Shown: positions 8,198 to 15,972 of the stretch, piece after piece
How the letters are laid out: each line of letters opens with the position of its first letter
Numbering within the stretch: the first letter of the stretch is position 1
NCBI GenBank assembly: GCA_008680965.1
Contig: NAKE01000001.1
Span: 2,170,001 to 2,234,000 of the forward strand
Length of the DNA: 64,000 nt
Direction: 5' to 3'
Origin: Collinsella aerofaciens
Lineage (GTDB): Bacteria > Actinomycetota > Coriobacteriia > Coriobacteriales > Coriobacteriaceae
Notes under the pieces: generated by a model
The model's database searches: none
Seen by the model: only the letters and a program-made list of their open reading frames with translations
What the model was told of the DNA's origin: nothing
Position numbers and translations under genes: made by a program

Positions 8198-8751
8198 CCC
8201 GCCGAGACAAGGGCAGGCCACACAGGGCGTGGCGCAAGGCCGACCTCGACCGCATAGCCGAGCTGGCGGGAAAGGTGCCCGCCCGCGAGATTCGCCGCGA
8301 GCTGCGGCTGTCCAAGAACCAGTTGGATAACGCGCGGCGCGTGATCAACGCCAGCGGCGGCCACGTGTCCCTGCGCTGCTACCGCCACCGCCTGGAGCTG
8401 TGCCCGTCGTGCGGGTGCCGCAGGGCGACCCTCGGCAAGGACGGCATCTGCGAACCGTGCAGACGCCAACAGCAGCTTGAGGCCATAGAGGCCCGCATAG
8501 CCGAGCTGCTGCCGAGGCTGACCGCAGAGGAGCGCCGCACCTACGAGCGCACCGAGTGCGGCCGAGAGAGCCGCGCCGACCCCATGCCGCAGGCCCCGGA
8601 CACCTCGGGCATGAGCCGCTACGCCGCCGACAAGGCAGCAGAGGCGCACGACGAGGCCATGGAGCGGTGGCTGTGCCGTTACCTGTACCGCAGGGTCAAG
8701 GCGGCGCAGAAGCGCAAGGAGCGCATAGAGAAAAAAGTTCCGAAATCCTGA
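8194..8751 (+). CDS. HTH and zinc-finger protein, putative regulator
   Basis: 185 residues from GTG 8194, which overlaps the RusA stop (GTGA). The N-terminal part (DLDRIAELAGKVPAREIRREL..LSKNQLDNA) looks like a helix-turn-helix. A Cys4 zinc site follows (CPSCGCRR, then CEPC) at about residues 70-90, and the C-terminal half is charged and helical. DNA binding is inferred. It is one of the few candidates in this phage for a regulator of later genes. Confidence 0.6.
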   Translation: MTRRDKGRPHRAWRKADLDRIAELAGKVPAREIRRELRLSKNQLDNARRVINASGGHVSLRCYRHRLELCPSCGCRRATLGKDGICEPCRRQQQLEAIEARIAELLPRLTAEERRTYERTECGRESRADPMPQAPDTSGMSRYAADKAAEAHDEAMERWLCRYLYRRVKAAQKRKERIEKKVPKS

Positions 8752-8793
8752 AAAGTTTTTATCACTTTTAGTTTTCCCAGTTAGGAGACCCAA

Positions 8794-9090
8794 ATGCTCA
8801 CGGAAATCATCAGCAAGACCGTCGCGGACAAGACGGTGGACAGCATCCTGAAGCGCATCGAGCGCGCCGTCCCCGTGCCCGAGCCGGGCGACGGCGGCTT
8901 CGACGCCGCCATGCGCCAGGCGTTCAACATGGGGGCCGCCTGCATGGCCGCGCAAATCAAGAACGGCCCCGTGCCCACCAAGCGCATCGCGCTCATGGGC
9001 GAGGTGGCCCGCGTGGCGTGCCGCGCCCGCCTGGTGGGCATGGAGTGCCGCGTGGTCGTAGGCGAGGAGGCCCGCGCATGCAATCGCTAG
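8794..9090 (+). CDS. Hypothetical early phage protein
   Basis: 98 residues with TTAGGAG before the ATG. No domain recognised; the C-terminal half is rich in Cys and Arg. Overlaps the start of the ParB-like gene by 13 bases. Confidence 0.65.
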   Translation: MLTEIISKTVADKTVDSILKRIERAVPVPEPGDGGFDAAMRQAFNMGAACMAAQIKNGPVPTKRIALMGEVARVACRARLVGMECRVVVGEEARACNR

Positions 9091-10370
9091 AGGAGGTCGC
9101 GATCTGCGACGTGTACCCCTACGAGCGCGCCGACGGCGAGCCGATGAACCCGCGCGACTTCACCACCAGGGAGAGCGCCGAGCACATCGCGGGCCTGGCC
9201 GCGCAGTTCAAGGCCAACCGTCTCAACCCCGGCCAGCCCGTCATGAAGCCCATCCTGTACAAGGAGGGCGGCATCTACTGGATCATCGACGGCGAGTGCC
9301 GCGTGCGCGCCATGAGGGCCATCGGCACCGAGCGTTTCCTCGCCGAGGTCTACGACGACCTGGACGACGCCGAGCTGGCGCGCGTGGAGGCCGCCAAGGC
9401 CATGGTGGAGACCGACGCCAAGCTGGGGCTGACCGCCGAGGAGAAGTCGCGCGGCGTGCAGACCATGCTGGCGCTCGACATTCCCGACGAGGAGGTGGCC
9501 GTGGCCGCCCGCACCGACGCGGGCACCGTGGCCAAGGCGCGCCGCGCCGCCCGCAGGGTGCAGGACGCCGCCTACGACATGACGCTCGACCGCCTGGCCG
9601 CCATCGCCGAGTTCGAGGGCGACGACGAGGCCGTGGCCGAGCTGCGCGACTGCAAGCAGTCCGAATGGCAGCGCGTGTACGCGGGCCTGAAGGCCAAGGC
9701 CGAGCAGAGGCGCAACCGCGCCGAGGTGGTGGCGGTGCTTGCCGACGCGGGCGTCGAGTTCGTCGACGAATGCCCCGAGGGCTTCGCCGCATGCCGCACG
9801 TTTTCCGACTACCGCCCCGACCTGGCGGCGCTGGACGCCTACGTGGCCGACAACGCGGGCGCGGGGCTTCTGGCCGAGGAGACGTCGTTCGGCGTGACCC
9901 TGCTGGCGCCGGTGGCCGAGGGGGCCGAGGGGGCCGACGAGGCCGCACAGGCCGCAGCCCAGCGCAAGGCCGACTTCCAGGCCGCCTACGAGGACGGCGC
10001 GAAGGCCCGCCGCGAGTGGCTTGCCGCCCACGCGGGCGACCTCAAGTCGATGCGCCGCACGGCTCTGGCGCTGACCGCGTTCGTCATGGAGGCCGAGGCC
10101 GTGGAATCGTTCGAGGAGCTGCTGGGCCGACCCATCGACCGCACGCCCACCGAGCTGGCCGTGGCCATGGGCTGGCGGGCAGCGTGGAACATGAGCGGCT
10201 ATACGGCCTGGAGCCTCATGGAAGGCGGCAGCTCCGTGTACTTCAACCGAGAGACGGTCGAGAACGTGACCATCATCTACGAGGCCATGAAGGCCGACGG
10301 CTACGAGCCGAACGCGGCCGAGACGGAAACCTACGAGGCGTGCATGGCGCGCCTGGGAAGCGAGGAGTAA
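9078..10370 (+). CDS. ParB/Srx-domain phage protein
   Basis: 430 residues from ATG 9078, inside the end of the previous gene. The N-terminal 130 residues carry a ParB/sulfiredoxin-fold nuclease-like domain: IAGLAAQFKANR, then KPILYKEGGIYWIIDGECRVRAMRAIG. A helical middle part (EEKSRGVQTMLALDIPDEEVAVAA) may be the HTH that follows in ParB. The rest is an unassigned helical region. Phages often encode such proteins in early operons, where they may act in regulation or DNA modification rather than in plasmid partition. Confidence 0.75.
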   Translation: MQSLEEVAICDVYPYERADGEPMNPRDFTTRESAEHIAGLAAQFKANRLNPGQPVMKPILYKEGGIYWIIDGECRVRAMRAIGTERFLAEVYDDLDDAELARVEAAKAMVETDAKLGLTAEEKSRGVQTMLALDIPDEEVAVAARTDAGTVAKARRAARRVQDAAYDMTLDRLAAIAEFEGDDEAVAELRDCKQSEWQRVYAGLKAKAEQRRNRAEVVAVLADAGVEFVDECPEGFAACRTFSDYRPDLAALDAYVADNAGAGLLAEETSFGVTLLAPVAEGAEGADEAAQAAAQRKADFQAAYEDGAKARREWLAAHAGDLKSMRRTALALTAFVMEAEAVESFEELLGRPIDRTPTELAVAMGWRAAWNMSGYTAWSLMEGGSSVYFNRETVENVTIIYEAMKADGYEPNAAETETYEACMARLGSEE

Positions 10371-11381
10371 ATGAGCGAAGCAGTTGAGGCCGAGATCATC
10401 GAGCCCGAGGAGGCGTCAGAGCTGACCGTGGCGTACTCCCCCGCCGTGATCGAGGCCAACTTCGACGCCCTGGAGGCGCACGTGCGCAGGCTGGTGGCCG
10501 ACTACGAGGGCGCGACCTACGACATGGGCAAGGACGAGAACGTGAAGGCCGCCAAGCGCGACCGCGCCTACCTCAACGGCATCGCCAAGGAGATAGACGA
10601 GCGCCGCAAGGCCGTGAGCCGCGAGTACACGAAGCCCCTGGCCGCGTTCGAGGACAGGTGCAAGGCCGTGGCGGGCATCGCGAAGCAGGCAGCCGACGGC
10701 ATCAAGGCGCAGCTGGACGAGGCCGAGGAGGAGCGCCAGCTGCGCGCGTACGCCAAGCTGCGGGAGCACTACGAGGAGTTCGCCGGGCTGCTGGCCCCCG
10801 TCGTGCCCTATGAGCGTTTCCACGAGAAGCAGTGGACCAACAAGACCTTCGGCGAGGTGAAGGCATTCAAGGCCCTGGAGGCCAAGGTGGAGCGCCTGGC
10901 CCAGGACTGGGAAACCCTCAAGGCGCAGTTCCTGGGCGAGCCGTTCTACGACGAGGCCGAGCGCGAGCTGTTCGCCACCCTGGACCTGGGCGCGGCCATA
11001 ACGGCGGCGCACAAGGCCGAGGAGGAGCGCCGGCGCATCGCCGAGCTGAAGGCGGCCATGGAGCCGGAACCCGTGGAAGAGCCCGAGCCCGAACCCGAAG
11101 CGGTGCCCGAGCCCGCGGAATGCCAGCCCGCAGAGTTCCCGCAGCCGCTCGAGCAGATGCCCGAGCCGCAGCCCGCGCCCATGCCCGCCCCGGTGCCGCC
11201 AGCGCCGCCAGCACCGGCACCCGTGGCCATGGCGGGCGACCCGTGGACGGTCGTGGTGCCGTGCGCCACGCGCGAGCAGATGCAGGGCGTCGCGGCGGCC
11301 CTCAAGGCGCAGGGCGTCGTGGGCACCATCATGCACGGCACGGTGGGCCAGGTTTACGAGCGGATGAACGGAGGCTACTAG
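10371..11381 (+). CDS. DUF1351 family phage protein
   Basis: 336 residues. The first 220 form the coiled-coil-rich DUF1351 pattern (IAKEIDERRKAVSREY, then IKAQLDEAEEERQ), a family found next to recombination genes in Gram-positive phages. About 70 residues rich in Pro and Glu follow (PEPVEEPEPEPEAVPEP), then a small globular end. It abuts the upstream gene and is 1 base from the ERF gene. Possibly a partner of the recombinase; that rests on gene order only. Confidence 0.78.
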   Translation: MSEAVEAEIIEPEEASELTVAYSPAVIEANFDALEAHVRRLVADYEGATYDMGKDENVKAAKRDRAYLNGIAKEIDERRKAVSREYTKPLAAFEDRCKAVAGIAKQAADGIKAQLDEAEEERQLRAYAKLREHYEEFAGLLAPVVPYERFHEKQWTNKTFGEVKAFKALEAKVERLAQDWETLKAQFLGEPFYDEAERELFATLDLGAAITAAHKAEEERRRIAELKAAMEPEPVEEPEPEPEAVPEPAECQPAEFPQPLEQMPEPQPAPMPAPVPPAPPAPAPVAMAGDPWTVVVPCATREQMQGVAAALKAQGVVGTIMHGTVGQVYERMNGGY

Positions 11382-11382
11382 C

Positions 11383-11955
11383 ATGACCCAGGAACAGCAG
11401 TCCATCGACCTCATGGCGGCCGTTGCCCGCGTGCAGCGCGCCGTGGTGGTGCCCAAGGCCAAGTACAACGCTTTCGGCAAGTTCAGCTACCGCAGCTACG
11501 AGGACATAGTGGCCGCGCTGAAGGAGCCGTGCGCCAAGGAGGGCCTGGCGTTCTTCATGACCGACGAGCTGGTGCAGATAGGCGACCGCTACTACGTGAA
11601 GTCCACGGCGTGCGTGTTCCCCGCCGAGGGCGGCGAGGGCCTGCTGCAGGTGAGCGCCTACGCCCGCGAGGACGAGCACAAGAAGGGCTCGGACGACGCC
11701 CAGGTGACCGGCATGGCGTCGAGCTACGCCCGCAAGTACGCGCTGTGCGGCGCGTTCGCCATCGACGGGCAGAGCGATCCCGACGCCATGGAGGAGCAGC
11801 CCGCGCCCGAGGAGAAGCAGCCGCCCGCAGACGGCCCCTTCACGGCCCACTGCCGCAGCTGCGGGGCGCGCTACCAGTTCGCCAGCATGCCGCAGTACAT
11901 GGAGTTCGTGGCCAACAGCCCGTGCTGCCCGCGCCCCGACTGGCAGGTGGAGTAG
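11383..11955 (+). CDS. ERF-family single-strand annealing protein with C-terminal zinc ribbon
   Basis: 190 residues. ERF proteins anneal complementary single strands during phage recombination. The core is recognisable as PKAKYNAFGKFSYRSYEDI followed by VTGMASSYARKYALCGAFAI. At the C-terminus CRSCGARYQF and CCPRP look like a small zinc ribbon, an addition to the usual family. Placed with SSB and RusA, it completes a recombination set. Confidence 0.88.
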   Translation: MTQEQQSIDLMAAVARVQRAVVVPKAKYNAFGKFSYRSYEDIVAALKEPCAKEGLAFFMTDELVQIGDRYYVKSTACVFPAEGGEGLLQVSAYAREDEHKKGSDDAQVTGMASSYARKYALCGAFAIDGQSDPDAMEEQPAPEEKQPPADGPFTAHCRSCGARYQFASMPQYMEFVANSPCCPRPDWQVE

Positions 11956-12309
11956 ATGCAGGCGCTCACCGAGGAGCTGGACGAGCTGACCGACAGGCTG
12001 GAGGCCGAGCTGAAGACCTGCAAGGAGTCGGGCTGCCAGTACGCCGAGAACGAGGCCGAGTACCGCAAGGCCCTGCGCATCGCCATCCTGAACGAGCGCC
12101 AGAAGGGCACGCCCGTCACCATCATCGGCGACGTGTGCCGGGGCCAGGAGCAGATAGCGGAGGCCAAGCGCCGCCGCGACTGCTCCGAGGCCATCTACAA
12201 GGCCTCGCAGGAGGCCATCAACGTAATCAAGCTGCGTATCCGCATGGTAGACGCGCAGATCACCCGCATCTGGAACAGCGGGGACGTAACCCAAGGAGGG
12301 TATCTATGA
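11956..12309 (+). CDS. Hypothetical coiled-coil phage protein
   Basis: 117 residues that start immediately after the ERF stop codon and overlap the ssb start by 4 bases. Strongly helical and charged (LTEELDELTDRLEAEL), with three Cys. Role unknown; the position between annealase and SSB suggests recombination or replication. Confidence 0.7.
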   Translation: MQALTEELDELTDRLEAELKTCKESGCQYAENEAEYRKALRIAILNERQKGTPVTIIGDVCRGQEQIAEAKRRRDCSEAIYKASQEAINVIKLRIRMVDAQITRIWNSGDVTQGGYL

Positions 12310-12878
12310 GCATCAACCGCGTGTGCATATCCGGCAACCTGACCCGCGACCCCGTGCTGCGCTCCACGTCTGGCGGCATGTCCGTGCTGTCCATGGGCGT
12401 GGCCGTCAACGACCGCCGCAAGAACCAGCAGACCGGGCAGTGGGAGGACTACCCGAACTTCGTGGACTGCACGCTGTTCGGCACCCGCGGCGAGAAGCTG
12501 GCGCAGTACCTCGCCAAGGGCAGCAAGGTGGCCGTCGAGGGCAAGCTGCGCTACCGCAGCTGGAACGACCAGCAGACCGGCCAGAAGCGCAGCGCGCTGG
12601 AGGTCGTGGTGGACGAGCTGGAGTTCATGAGCGGCCAGCAACAGCAGCAGGGCTACGCGCCGCAGCAGTACGCGCCCCAGGCGGCCCCGCAAGCGCCGCA
12701 GGCCCGCACGTACGGCCAGGGACGCCCCGCCCCGGCACCTGCGCCGCAGCAGCCCGCCTACGCGCCGCAGCCGGCCACTCAGCAGGCGTACGCGCCACAG
12801 CAGGTCATGCCGCAGCAGCAGGCCATGCCGCAGCAGCAGGCCATGCCCGATCTGTACGACGAGGATATCCCGTTTTAG
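12306..12878 (+). CDS. ssb: Single-stranded DNA-binding protein
   Basis: 190 residues from ATG 12306. The OB fold occupies about residues 1-110 (NRVCISGNLTRDPVLR, then FVDCTLFGTRGEKLAQYLAKG). A long flexible linker rich in Gln, Pro and Ala follows, including a tandem MPQQQA, and the acidic tip DEDIPF recruits partner proteins. This is the standard bacterial SSB plan. It protects single strands during phage replication and recombination. Confidence 0.96.
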   Translation: MSINRVCISGNLTRDPVLRSTSGGMSVLSMGVAVNDRRKNQQTGQWEDYPNFVDCTLFGTRGEKLAQYLAKGSKVAVEGKLRYRSWNDQQTGQKRSALEVVVDELEFMSGQQQQQGYAPQQYAPQAAPQAPQARTYGQGRPAPAPAPQQPAYAPQPATQQAYAPQQVMPQQQAMPQQQAMPDLYDEDIPF

Positions 12879-12897
12879 GGAAGGCGACGGCGACACT

Positions 12898-13587
12898 ATG
12901 GGCATGGTTATACACGACGACTTCTGGGCGGCCGCGCAGGCCATGCCCGAGAAGCAGCGCGCGCCGTTCATCTACGCCATCGTCGAGTACCGGTTCACGG
13001 GTAAGGAGCCGCAGGGCAGCCCCGCGTGGCTGCCTACCTTCCTGGTGCTCAAGGGCAGGCTCGACATGGGCGACGAGAAGAGCGAGCGCGCAAGGAAGGC
13101 GGCCAACGCCCGCTGGGGCAACAGGCCGGGGAAGGAAGACGCGGTGGACGATGCGGCGGCACGGGCGCAAGCCGATGCGCAAGCACATGCGGATACAGAT
13201 GCAGTCGCACATGCGCAAGCAGATGCGGATGCACATGCAGGCGCATCGAGTTGCGGCAATGCAGAGGTTGAGGTTGAGGTTGAGTATATAGATAACCCCT
13301 TAATCCCCTTTGACGAAATCGTGCATGCGCTCAACGAGGCAGCCGGCACCCGCTACCGCTCAAGCAGCGCCAATACCCGCAGGCTGATACACGCCCGCTG
13401 GGCCGAGGGCTACCGCCTCCCCGACTTCCTGGCCGTCATCGACACGATGGCAGCCGAATGGGCGGGCGACCCGAAGATGGCCAAGTACCTGCGGCCCTCC
13501 ACGCTGTTCTCGCCGAAGTTCGAGGACTACGTTAACCGCGGCCCGAGGACCCGGAAGGAGGCCGACGGCTATGCCGAGTACGACTGA
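12898..13587 (+). CDS. Phage replication initiator (DUF6291-like N-terminus, TIGR02220-like C-terminus)
   Basis: 229 residues. The N-terminal 75 residues resemble the DUF6291 pattern. The C-terminal 90 match the conserved phage replication domain: NEAAGTRYRSSSANTRRLIHARWAEGY, then KMAKYLRPSTLF..KFEDY. The middle is a low-complexity stretch of Ala, Asp, Gln and His encoded by 12-bp tandem repeats. Followed by a DnaC-like loader, so it probably melts the origin and recruits the helicase. As in lambda O, the origin seems to lie in the gene itself. Confidence 0.82.
   Translation: MGMVIHDDFWAAAQAMPEKQRAPFIYAIVEYRFTGKEPQGSPAWLPTFLVLKGRLDMGDEKSERARKAANARWGNRPGKEDAVDDAAARAQADAQAHADTDAVAHAQADADAHAGASSCGNAEVEVEVEYIDNPLIPFDEIVHALNEAAGTRYRSSSANTRRLIHARWAEGYRLPDFLAVIDTMAAEWAGDPKMAKYLRPSTLFSPKFEDYVNRGPRTRKEADGYAEYD
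13167..13310 (+). other. Candidate phage replication origin: six 12-bp iterons plus AT-rich stretch
   Basis: Six contiguous 12-mers occupy 13167-13238, for example GCAAGCACATGC (13179), GCAAGCAGATGC (13215) and GGATGCACATGC (13227). They share the end (C/G)ATGC. At about 13265-13310, past a degenerate copy, comes a run of GTTGAG repeats and the AT-rich GAGTATATAGATAACC. Iterons next to an easily melted stretch inside an initiator gene are the layout of lambdoid origins. Function is inferred. Confidence 0.55.
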
Positions 13588-14299
13588 GTGCCCCCACTGC
13601 GGGGCGCAGCTGGAGGTCCGCTACGTGGTGCTGGCTGGCCGCCGCACCTTCTGCGGCTGGAAGCCGTGCGGCTGCCCGGGTGCCGTGGCGGAGCGCGACG
13701 AGCGTTCGCGCCTTGAGGCCAGGGCCAAGGCCGAGGAGGCCGCAGCCAAACGCCGACGGGCCTACGAGCGGGCCGGAATCAAGCCACGCTTCATGACGGC
13801 CGCCTCCCCCATGGCCGAGGGCATTGCCGCGAAGGTTGAGCAAGGGCGCGGGGCGTACATCTGCGGCCCCGTGGGAACCGGCAAGACCCACCTGGCGAGC
13901 GCCGTGGCGCGGCTCCTGGTGGACGGCGGCACCAGCGTGAGGGTGACCGACATGCTGGGCGTGCTGGCCGCCATCAAGGGCACCTACGGCGGCGACGGCA
14001 CCGAGGACGGCGTGCTGTCGCGGCTGTCCCGCGTGGGGTGCCTGGTGCTGGACGACCTGGGCAAGGAGTCCCCCACCGACTGGACGTTGGGGCAGGTGTT
14101 CCGCATCGTGAACGACAGGTACGAGAACATGAGGCCCGTGGTCGTGACCACGCAGTACGGCAAGGGCGACCTCATACGCCGCCTGGCCAAGAACGGCGAC
14201 GAGGAGACGGCGGTGGCCATCGTGAGCCGCCTGTCGGAGATGTGCGACAAGTACGAGCTGCAAGGCAAGGACAGGAGGCTATCGAATGGCAAACGTTGA
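13571..14299 (+). CDS. DnaC/IstB-like helicase loader ATPase
   Basis: 242 residues. An N-terminal zinc site (CPHCG.. and CGWKPCGCP) precedes the AAA+ domain. Walker A is GPVGTGKTH near residue 98 and Walker B is CLVLDDLG near residue 156. Loaders of this type place the replicative helicase on the origin opened by the initiator. The start overlaps the initiator gene by 17 bases and the end overlaps the next gene by 14. Confidence 0.9.
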   Translation: MPSTTECPHCGAQLEVRYVVLAGRRTFCGWKPCGCPGAVAERDERSRLEARAKAEEAAAKRRRAYERAGIKPRFMTAASPMAEGIAAKVEQGRGAYICGPVGTGKTHLASAVARLLVDGGTSVRVTDMLGVLAAIKGTYGGDGTEDGVLSRLSRVGCLVLDDLGKESPTDWTLGQVFRIVNDRYENMRPVVVTTQYGKGDLIRRLAKNGDEETAVAIVSRLSEMCDKYELQGKDRRLSNGKR

Positions 14300-14681
14300 C
14301 ACGCTGCCCGAGATCCTGCGCCCCCTCATGGAGGGGCCGAGCATCGAGACGCCCAGGTGCGCCGTGTGCGGCGCGCCGTGGCCGCTCAACCGCCACCACA
14401 TCGTGAGGCGCGGGGCGGGCAAGCTGTTCCGCGACGGGCGCGAGGTTCCCAAGCCCACGGTGATGCTGTGCGGCAGCGGCAACGGCAGCGGCTGCCACGG
14501 ACTGGCGCACGCCAACCGGCTGCACTTCCGCTGGGTCAGGGCCGAGCAGAGGTTCAACCGCCCCGCCCCGCCGGGCTCGGGGCACTGGGAGTACCTGCTG
14601 CTGCCGGAACCGACCAAGTACGCGGATGCCCTGGCCATGGACGGCTGGGGTCGGCTGCCGAGGGGCAGGCGGTGCATGTGA
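14286..14681 (+). CDS. HNH-like nuclease or recombination protein
   Basis: 131 residues. CAVCG and NRHHIVRRG are followed by TVMLCGSGNGSGCHGLAH, the order of Cys and His expected in an HNH/beta-beta-alpha-metal fold. Similar small proteins sit behind replication genes in Gram-positive phages and may process recombination intermediates. Target unknown. Confidence 0.7.
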   Translation: MANVDTLPEILRPLMEGPSIETPRCAVCGAPWPLNRHHIVRRGAGKLFRDGREVPKPTVMLCGSGNGSGCHGLAHANRLHFRWVRAEQRFNRPAPPGSGHWEYLLLPEPTKYADALAMDGWGRLPRGRRCM

Positions 14682-14926
14682 GCGGGTACGAGCCTTCAAG
14701 CGGGTGGAACCTCCCGCCCGGGTGCTTCGAGTCCGACCCCAGGGCACCGTGGAACCGGCCCGACCCGTGGGAGGGCCGCACGTGCCGGGAGTGCCGCTTC
14801 TGCGGCCGCGTGCAGGGCGCTGGCGGCGAGGCCGTGTGCGCCCGCGACGCCATGACGGGCGGCGGCCCCGACGTGGAGGCGGTAGACGAGACAAGCGAGG
14901 CATGCGAGTGCTTCGAGTTCGAATAG
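14678..14926 (+). CDS. Small Cys-rich phage protein
   Basis: 82 residues from GTG 14678, overlapping the previous stop. It carries CRECRFCGRV, a Cys at AVCARD and CECFEFE at the end, so a zinc site is likely. No known family. Confidence 0.6.
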   Translation: MSGYEPSSGWNLPPGCFESDPRAPWNRPDPWEGRTCRECRFCGRVQGAGGEAVCARDAMTGGGPDVEAVDETSEACECFEFE

Positions 14927-14937
14927 GAGACGAAACG

Positions 14938-15147
14938 ATGAAGAAGATCTACGCGGTGGCCACGGAGAGCGACGTGGTGCTGGCGTTCGAGAGCAGATCG
15001 GACGCAGACGAGTACGCAGGCGAGCACGACGGCATGGCGGTGCTGCCGGTGCCGTGCGTGGGGACCTACGAGTACCCCAGCGAGAAGCCGGCCACCGACT
15101 GGGACCGAATCGCCGACGCCCTGCCGAAGGGAGGCGAACAGGCATGA
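14938..15147 (+). CDS. Small hypothetical phage protein
   Basis: 69 residues; AGGAG lies about 10 bases before the ATG. Starts with MKKIYAVATESDVVLAF, probably a small alpha/beta fold. Overlaps the next start by 4 bases (ATGA). Confidence 0.6.
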   Translation: MKKIYAVATESDVVLAFESRSDADEYAGEHDGMAVLPVPCVGTYEYPSEKPATDWDRIADALPKGGEQA

Positions 15148-15335
15148 GGCTGTACATGTGCGCATGCGAACGCTGCGGCAAGGAGGTGCCGGCGACCCTG
15201 GCGGGTTACGCCAAGATGGTGCTGAGGAACAGCGCGCGAATCGACGGCAAGGCAAGGGCCTTGTGCCAGGAGTGCGCCGAGAGCCTGCGGGCGTGGTTCC
15301 TCGCAGGCGCGGTGAAGCCGGAAGGAAGGGAGTAG
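15144..15335 (+). CDS. Small zinc-ribbon protein
   Basis: 63 residues. CERCGKEVPATL near the N-terminus and CQECAESLRAWF near residue 44 form a plausible Cys4 zinc site. Start overlaps the previous stop. Confidence 0.65.
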   Translation: MRLYMCACERCGKEVPATLAGYAKMVLRNSARIDGKARALCQECAESLRAWFLAGAVKPEGRE

Positions 15336-15337
15336 CC

Positions 15338-15520
15338 ATGGAGCAGACCGAGAAGCCGAAGCGCCGACCAAGCATCGAGGTGCGCTGCCCGAAGTGCGGC
15401 ATGCGCGAGATCTGGCACCACCTGCCCAAGGGCGGCGACCGCTGCCGCTGGTGCGGTCACCTGTTCGAGGACTTCACCTACCGCAAGGTCGGGCCGAGCG
15501 CGAAGGAGGGGGCGCGATGA
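15338..15520 (+). CDS. Small zinc-ribbon protein
   Basis: 60 residues. CPKCGMREIWHHLPKGG and CRWCGHLF form a Cys4 ribbon. Followed in ATGA overlap by the next small gene. Role unknown. Confidence 0.68.
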   Translation: MEQTEKPKRRPSIEVRCPKCGMREIWHHLPKGGDRCRWCGHLFEDFTYRKVGPSAKEGAR

Positions 15521-15738
15521 CGAACTGGGAGCACCTTTTCGGCGCGCCCGAGCGGGCCATCCACACGGAGGTGGAGTTCCACTTGTGGCCCTTCTCCATC
15601 GCCGTGTATGAGACGAGCCGCATGAGCAGCTGCACTACCAGCAAGCGGCTGCTGGCCAGCTTCTGCGAGGAGGCCGACTACCTGGAATGGCTCAAGGCCG
15701 AGTACGACGACGGGACCATCAGGTGGGAGGACGAATGA
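15517..15738 (+). CDS. Small hypothetical phage protein
   Basis: 73 residues, strong ribosome site (GAAGGAGG). No motif recognised. Start and stop both overlap neighbours by 4 bases. Confidence 0.6.
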   Translation: MTNWEHLFGAPERAIHTEVEFHLWPFSIAVYETSRMSSCTTSKRLLASFCEEADYLEWLKAEYDDGTIRWEDE

Positions 15739-15869
15739 GCCGCCCGGGATGCAACTGGGGGTGCCTGCTGTTCATAGCGGCGGCAATCGCCATAGACGCG
15801 GCGGCCATCTACGCCATAAGGGCGCTGGCGCTCGGGCTCATGGCCATGGCCGTGGCGGCGTGCGGATAG
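15735..15869 (+). CDS. Very small membrane protein
   Basis: 44 residues with one or two hydrophobic segments (LLFIAAAIAIDAAAIYAI and LALGLMAMAVAAC). Coupled by ATGA to the previous gene and last in this operon, before a terminator. Function unknown. Confidence 0.5.
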   Translation: MSRPGCNWGCLLFIAAAIAIDAAAIYAIRALALGLMAMAVAACG

Positions 15870-15897
15870 GGGCAACCGAATACGGAAACAGGCAGAG

Positions 15898-15922
15898 GGC
15901 CGTCCTTCGGGGCGGCCTTTTC
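15898..15922 (+). terminator. Terminator of the early/replication operon
   Basis: GGCCGTCC (15898-15905) pairs with GGGCGGCC (15910-15917) around a TTCG loop, followed by TTTT. Confidence 0.8.
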
Positions 15923-15929
15923 CGTGCCC

Positions 15930-15949
15930 GGCGACACGCTTGCGACCAT
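15930..15949 (+). promoter_or_regulatory. Phage intergenic motif GGCGACAC-N6-GACCAT (candidate promoter)
   Basis: Directly after the terminator and 23 bases before the ATG at 15973. The same two boxes with the same 6-base gap recur at 22010, 37153 and 37484. The GAnnAT box sits where a -10 element would serve the next gene. Confidence 0.5.
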
Positions 15950-15972
15950 ATGGGCCGAGAGTTAGGAGACGC

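Noticed and set aside
13167..13238. CRISPR array
   Set aside because: Units are 12 bases, contiguous, without spacers, and inside a coding region. No CRISPR array or cas gene was seen in the window.
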